NCBI GenBank assembly: GCA_019694955.1 | Contig: JAIBAX010000017.1 | Coordinates: 1 to 64,000, forward strand | Length of the DNA: 64,000 bases | Direction of reading: 5' to 3' | Source: Chitinophagales bacterium | GTDB taxonomy: Bacteria; Bacteroidota; Bacteroidia; Chitinophagales; JADIYW01 | Part shown: piece by piece, positions 60,248-64,000 of the stretch | How the letters are laid out: each line of letters starts with the position of its first letter | Numbering within the stretch: position 1 is the first letter of the stretch | Translations under genes and position numbers: made by a program | The notes under the pieces: model-generated | The model's database searches: none | The model's input: the letters and a program-made list of their open reading frames with translations, nothing else | Told to the model about the DNA's origin: nothing

Positions 60248-61599
60248 AGTTAGCAGATATACATAGTATTTACTTTTTAGGCATAGGTGGTATAGGCATG
60301 AGTGCTCTAGCCAGATTCTTTCACTTGCACGGCAAGCAAGTATCAGGCTATGATAAAACACCTACAGAACTCACAAAGCAGTTGGAGAAAGAAGGAATTC
60401 CCATTACCTATACAGATAGTCTGGAGACGCTGATGGAACAGCCGGACTTGGTAGTGCTTACCCCTGCCATTCCCAAGGATCATATCCAATGGAATTATTA
60501 TAAGGAGACAAAGGTAGATATCAAAAAGAGAGCAGAAGTACTCGGAGTGATTGCCAATTCAATGTACAATATTTCTATTGGAGGTTCACACGGAAAAACG
60601 TCCACTTCATCCATGACCACGCATATTTTGAGAGAAAGTGGAAAGGACGTAGCGGCATTTCTAGGTGGTATCGCCGTTAATTACCAGTCGAATTTCTTAG
60701 ATGGTAAAACCTATGCTATTGCCGAAGCAGATGAGTTTGACAGGTCATTCCTACAATTATTCCCCAATATACTTCTTCTTACATCCATAGATACAGACCA
60801 TTTAGATATCTATGGTACATTTGATAAAATAGTAGCATCATTTCAATTGTTTACAGCCAACCTGAGAGAAAAGGGTACATTGCTACTGAATGCTCGTGTG
60901 GACAAATCTGTCATCCATGAAAATCAACACGTGCTTACTTATAGTATTGAAGATGAGCAGGCTGATTTCTTTGGCTACAACATTCGGGTGGTGTCGGGTG
61001 CTTACCATTTTGACATGAGAACACCGAACGGAATTTGGAAAGATATTGTTTCCAACTATGGTGGGCGGCACAATATCGAAAATGCAGTAGGAGCAATGGC
61101 AATCGCTATTCAATTAGATATCTCAGAGCAACAATGTAAGCATGCAGTAGCAACTTTTCAAGGCGTAAAAAGGAGATTTGAAACGCACGTGAAAAGTAGT
61201 CAAACAGTTTATATAGATGATTATGCACATCATCCCACAGAAATAGCCGCTACTTTAAACGGCGTTAGGGAACTTTATCCCGATAAGAAAATTACAGCCT
61301 GTTTTCAACCGCATCTTTTTTCCCGAACCAAGGATCTGTATAAAGATTTTGGTAAGAGCCTTTCCTCTGTAGATGAAGTAATACTGTTAGATATTTATCC
61401 CGCAAGAGAATTGCCCATGGAAGGAGTGACAAGTCAGTTGATCTTAGATGAGATTAGTTTGCCAAACAAAAAAATATTGTCTAAAGAACAGGTGTTGGAT
61501 GCCTTAAAGTTACAGAAACCGGAAGTTTTTTTAACCATTGGTGCAGGAGATATAGACACATTAGTAGCACCCGTAAAAGCAATACTCGCCAATGAATAG
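60244..61599 (+). CDS. murC: UDP-MurNAc:L-Ala ligase MurC
   Basis: 451 residues. FLGIGGIGMSALARFFHLHG, TPAIPKDHIQWNYYKE, the ATP loop IGGSHGKTSTSSM, EADEFDRSFLQLFPNILLLT, TSIDTDHLDIYGTFDKI and DDYAHHPTEIAATLNGVREL mark it. It starts the amino-acid part of the precursor pathway. It overlaps murG by 4 and ftsQ by 8 bases. Confidence 0.96.
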   Translation: MKLADIHSIYFLGIGGIGMSALARFFHLHGKQVSGYDKTPTELTKQLEKEGIPITYTDSLETLMEQPDLVVLTPAIPKDHIQWNYYKETKVDIKKRAEVLGVIANSMYNISIGGSHGKTSTSSMTTHILRESGKDVAAFLGGIAVNYQSNFLDGKTYAIAEADEFDRSFLQLFPNILLLTSIDTDHLDIYGTFDKIVASFQLFTANLREKGTLLLNARVDKSVIHENQHVLTYSIEDEQADFFGYNIRVVSGAYHFDMRTPNGIWKDIVSNYGGRHNIENAVGAMAIAIQLDISEQQCKHAVATFQGVKRRFETHVKSSQTVYIDDYAHHPTEIAATLNGVRELYPDKKITACFQPHLFSRTKDLYKDFGKSLSSVDEVILLDIYPARELPMEGVTSQLILDEISLPNKKILSKEQVLDALKLQKPEVFLTIGAGDIDTLVAPVKAILANE

Positions 61600-62353
61600 A
61601 AAGGCTAAAAATATTATCATTAAAGGGTTGTTGCTCGTGCTTGTGGTAGCATTTGTAACTTTGCTCATTATCGCAAAAGCGAAGCGTGAGCGGTTGTTTT
61701 CCAGCAATGTGGAGATAAAAATCAATCACTTGAATGGCAATTATTTCGTCGATCAGCAGACAATTTTTAATAATATTAAACGCAGATTTCCCGTTAATCA
61801 GAAAATTGACAATGAGTACCTTTTCAACTTAGAGAAATTTCTAGAAATCAATCCACAAATCAAAGACGTACAAGCATTTATCGACAATAGTGGAAAACTA
61901 AATGTTTCTATTATTCAAAGACAGCCTATTTTGCGCGTAATTACCAAAGATGGGCTTAATTTCTATGTTGACGTGGATGGTAATAAGTTCCCGACATCAC
62001 GGCAATATACTGCCAAAGTGCCGGTAATAACAGGTTTGAAGACAGAAAAAGGTGGGAAAAGTGGCAAAATAAATAGCGCTTCTCTAAAAGAGGTTTTAAA
62101 TATCAGCCATTTCGTGCAAAAAGACGAATTTCTTTCTGAGTTGATTGGGCAATACTTTGTCGACGAAAAGAATGAGATTGTGCTTATACCGAGATTGGGC
62201 GATTTTTCCATTGAGATTGGGGATGATAAAAATCTGGAAACTAAGTTTAAAAACCTGAAGATTTTTTATTTCGAAGGCCTTAAAAATGTGGGGTGGGAGA
62301 CGTATAAAAAAATAAATGTGAAATTTGAAGGACAAGTAATTTGTACAAAATAA
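61592..62353 (+). CDS. ftsQ: Cell-division protein FtsQ-like
   Basis: 253 residues. A short basic cytoplasmic stretch (RKAKN), one membrane helix (GLLLVLVVAFVTLLIIAKAK) and a periplasmic POTRA/FtsQ-like region: VEIKINHLNGNYFVDQQTIF, LEKFLEINPQIKDVQAFIDN and INVKFEGQVICTK. Position between murC and ftsA is the standard one for ftsQ. It links early and late divisome parts. It overlaps murC by 8 bp. Sequence divergence is high, as usual for this protein. Confidence 0.9.
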   Translation: MNRKAKNIIIKGLLLVLVVAFVTLLIIAKAKRERLFSSNVEIKINHLNGNYFVDQQTIFNNIKRRFPVNQKIDNEYLFNLEKFLEINPQIKDVQAFIDNSGKLNVSIIQRQPILRVITKDGLNFYVDVDGNKFPTSRQYTAKVPVITGLKTEKGGKSGKINSASLKEVLNISHFVQKDEFLSELIGQYFVDEKNEIVLIPRLGDFSIEIGDDKNLETKFKNLKIFYFEGLKNVGWETYKKINVKFEGQVICTK

Positions 62354-62359
62354 AGAGTT

Positions 62360-63742
62360 ATGAAAGACCAGATCATACATGCAATAGACATTGGTACGAC
62401 AAAAATTGCTGCCATTGCAGCAAAAAGAAACCAATACGGTAAGATAGAAATATTAGGTATCGGCAATTCTCCCTCCTTTGGCGTGAAAAGGGGTGTGGTG
62501 ATTAATATTGATAGAACCGTCCATGCCATCCAGAAAGCTGTGGAAGAATGTGAGAAACAATCTAACACGAAGTTCGCAGAGGTATATGTCGGCATCGCCG
62601 GGCAGCATATTAAAAGTTTACAACATCGCGGTATTCTAACACGTGACCATATCGAAGACGAAATCGGAAAAGCCGATATTGATAAATTAATCAGCGATAT
62701 GTTTAAATTGTCTTTGCCGCCGGGAGATAAAATTATTCACGTGCTACCACAAGAGTATATCGTTGATAACGAGCAAGGTATAAAAGAACCTGTGGGCATG
62801 GCCGGAATACGCTTAGAGGGTAATTTTCATATCGTAACAGGACAGGTGGGACATATTCACAATATCAACCGTTCAGTAAAGAGAGCGGGTTTAGAAGAAC
62901 CTGTTATCGTTTTAGAGCCTTTGGCATCTGCAGCGGCTGTACTTTCTCCAGAAGAAATGGAAGCCGGAGTAGCTTTGGTAGATATTGGTGGCGGTACGAC
63001 AGACTTGGCCATTTTTGAAGATGGCATCATTCGCCATACAGCTGTGATACCTTTTGGTGGTGATATCATCACAGAGGATATCAAAACAGGATGCATGATT
63101 CTCAGAGAACAAGCTGAAAAACTAAAAGTGAAATTTGGCTCTGCACTTGCGCTTGATTCAATGGATAATGAAATAGTTGCTATCCCGGGGCTCAGAGGTA
63201 CTTCGCATAGAGAAATAACAATCAAGAATCTGGCACATATCATTATGGCGAGGATGCAAGAGATTTTAGAGCATGTTTTGTATGAACTAAAAACACATGG
63301 TTTTGACAAGAAACTAATTGGTGGATTAGTAATTACAGGAGGAGGTTCTCAATTGAAAAATTTGGTTCAATTGGCGCAATATGTGACAGGGTTGGATGCG
63401 AGAATCGGATTTCCAAATGAGCATGTCACCACTTCAAAGATAAAGGAGTATGCAAATCCTATGTACGCAACAGGGGTGGGTTTGGTAATAAAAGGCTTCG
63501 AGGATGTTGAAGACAAAAAATCTAAAGGTGATTATGTGGAAAAGGTGAAGGAAATAATTCACAATCCACAAGAAATTATCAACACAAAAACGGTAAAGGA
63601 GCCAAAAAATGATAAAGTTTTGGAAGAAGTCAGCGATGCAAAGCCTTCAAAACCAAAGTCTTCATTCCTGCCAGGTTTCTTAAAAAAAGCCAAAGATTGG
63701 TTTGAAGAGGACTTCGGTGATGATTATAAGGATTTAAAATAA
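62360..63742 (+). CDS. ftsA: Cell-division protein FtsA
   Basis: 460 residues, longer than the usual 420 because of a C-terminal extension. Actin-like ATPase that tethers FtsZ to the membrane: IHAIDIGTTKIAAIAAKRNQ, the SHS2 insert region, VDIGGGTTDLAIFEDG, VIPFGGDIITEDIKTG and LIGGLVITGGGSQLKNLVQL. The C-terminal segment SSFLPGFLKKAKDWFEEDFG (near 440) is a plausible membrane-targeting amphipathic helix, preceded by a lysine-rich linker. ftsZ starts 34 bp later. Confidence 0.96.
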   Translation: MKDQIIHAIDIGTTKIAAIAAKRNQYGKIEILGIGNSPSFGVKRGVVINIDRTVHAIQKAVEECEKQSNTKFAEVYVGIAGQHIKSLQHRGILTRDHIEDEIGKADIDKLISDMFKLSLPPGDKIIHVLPQEYIVDNEQGIKEPVGMAGIRLEGNFHIVTGQVGHIHNINRSVKRAGLEEPVIVLEPLASAAAVLSPEEMEAGVALVDIGGGTTDLAIFEDGIIRHTAVIPFGGDIITEDIKTGCMILREQAEKLKVKFGSALALDSMDNEIVAIPGLRGTSHREITIKNLAHIIMARMQEILEHVLYELKTHGFDKKLIGGLVITGGGSQLKNLVQLAQYVTGLDARIGFPNEHVTTSKIKEYANPMYATGVGLVIKGFEDVEDKKSKGDYVEKVKEIIHNPQEIINTKTVKEPKNDKVLEEVSDAKPSKPKSSFLPGFLKKAKDWFEEDFGDDYKDLK

Positions 63743-63776
63743 GTTCATAATTTTAACACGTTAAATAAAAAGAGTT

Positions 63777-64000
63777 ATGCAATTTGATTTTCAGGAAGAT
63801 CCAACAGCTTCTATTATTAAGGTGATAGGAATTGGTGGCGGTGGTAATAATGCGGTAAACTTTATGTACTCTTTAGGGATTACCGGTGTTAATTTTATAG
63901 TTTGCAATACAGACGCACAAGCGCTAATGAAAAGCCCTGTGCCGATAAAAATACAATTAGGACCAAGCTTAACGGAAGGACGCGGTGCAGGGGCAATTCC
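63777..64000 (+). CDS. ftsZ: Cell-division protein FtsZ (C-terminus outside window)
   Basis: The first 74 residues only. Start [20 protein letters not shown], then [40 protein letters not shown] and [14 protein letters not shown], which are the beginning of the GTPase domain (T1-T3 region) of FtsZ. It polymerises into the Z-ring. The ATG at 63777 follows ftsA by 34 bp. The gene continues beyond the window. Confidence 0.95.
   Translation, partial: MQFDFQEDPTASIIKVIGIGGGGNNAVNFMYSLGITGVNFIVCNTDAQALMKSPVPIKIQLGPSLTEGRGAGAI

Overview
The window is a stretch of a Bacteroidota chromosome, probably from the Chitinophagales/Chitinophagaceae neighbourhood. The evidence is TonB receptors with carboxypeptidase-like N-domains, a large protein with a type IX secretion (T9SS) C-terminal sorting domain, TAnnTTTG-type -7 promoter boxes, few Shine-Dalgarno sequences, and a dcw cluster whose PBP3 carries a PASTA domain. 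Base composition is moderately AT-rich. Most genes are vertical housekeeping or lineage genes.

Layout. 1-1.5 kb: L25 and PRPP synthetase (minus). 1.9-3.1 kb: an AlkB-type alkane hydroxylase. 3.2-5.8 kb: two paralogous small membrane proteins and a helical-repeat protein. 5.9-9.0 kb: a 1043-residue T9SS cargo protein. 9.18-13.73 kb: a compact integrative element in the 3' end of tRNA-Glu, with a tyrosine recombinase, an Xis/AlpA-like HTH protein, a gpII/X-type rolling-circle replication protein, a TerS-like HTH protein and two unknown proteins. It is bounded by a 17-bp direct repeat with phased arm-type repeats inside each end. 13.9-16.2 kb: gapA-pgk. 16.2-23 kb: small metabolic genes, dnaX split by an A10 slippery run, mtgA, an HSL-type esterase, a DAACS transporter, tRNA-Thr and ppnP. 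23-31 kb: TonB receptor, SDR, lipoproteins and an M1 peptidase. 31-33.4 kb: TPR protein and aroE. 33.4-37.5 kb: accessory material (frameshifted membrane-protein gene, orphan antitoxin-like gene, OLD-like ATPase/TOPRIM protein) and a MauE-thioredoxin fusion. 37.5-38.0 kb: non-coding tandem repeats. 38-42 kb: flavin monooxygenase, BASS-type transporter and SDR operon. 42-47.8 kb: DUF4856-imelysin-HTTM-TonB receptor operon, a predicted iron-uptake system. 48-49.6 kb: a Panacea-domain/small membrane protein pair and a subclass B1 metallo-beta-lactamase. 49.9-64 kb: the division and cell-wall cluster mraZ-rsmH-ftsL-ftsI-murE-mraY-murD-ftsW-murG-murC-ftsQ-ftsA-ftsZ (ftsZ truncated by the window edge), preceded by 10-bp phased MraZ-type boxes.

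The least described items are the small tRNA-Glu element (it looks like a self-replicating satellite with no structural genes), the dnaX gene whose encoded frame gives gamma and needs a slip to give tau, the HTTM-containing iron operon with a palindrome over its promoter, and the Panacea pair. All functional statements come from reading motifs; no database search was run.
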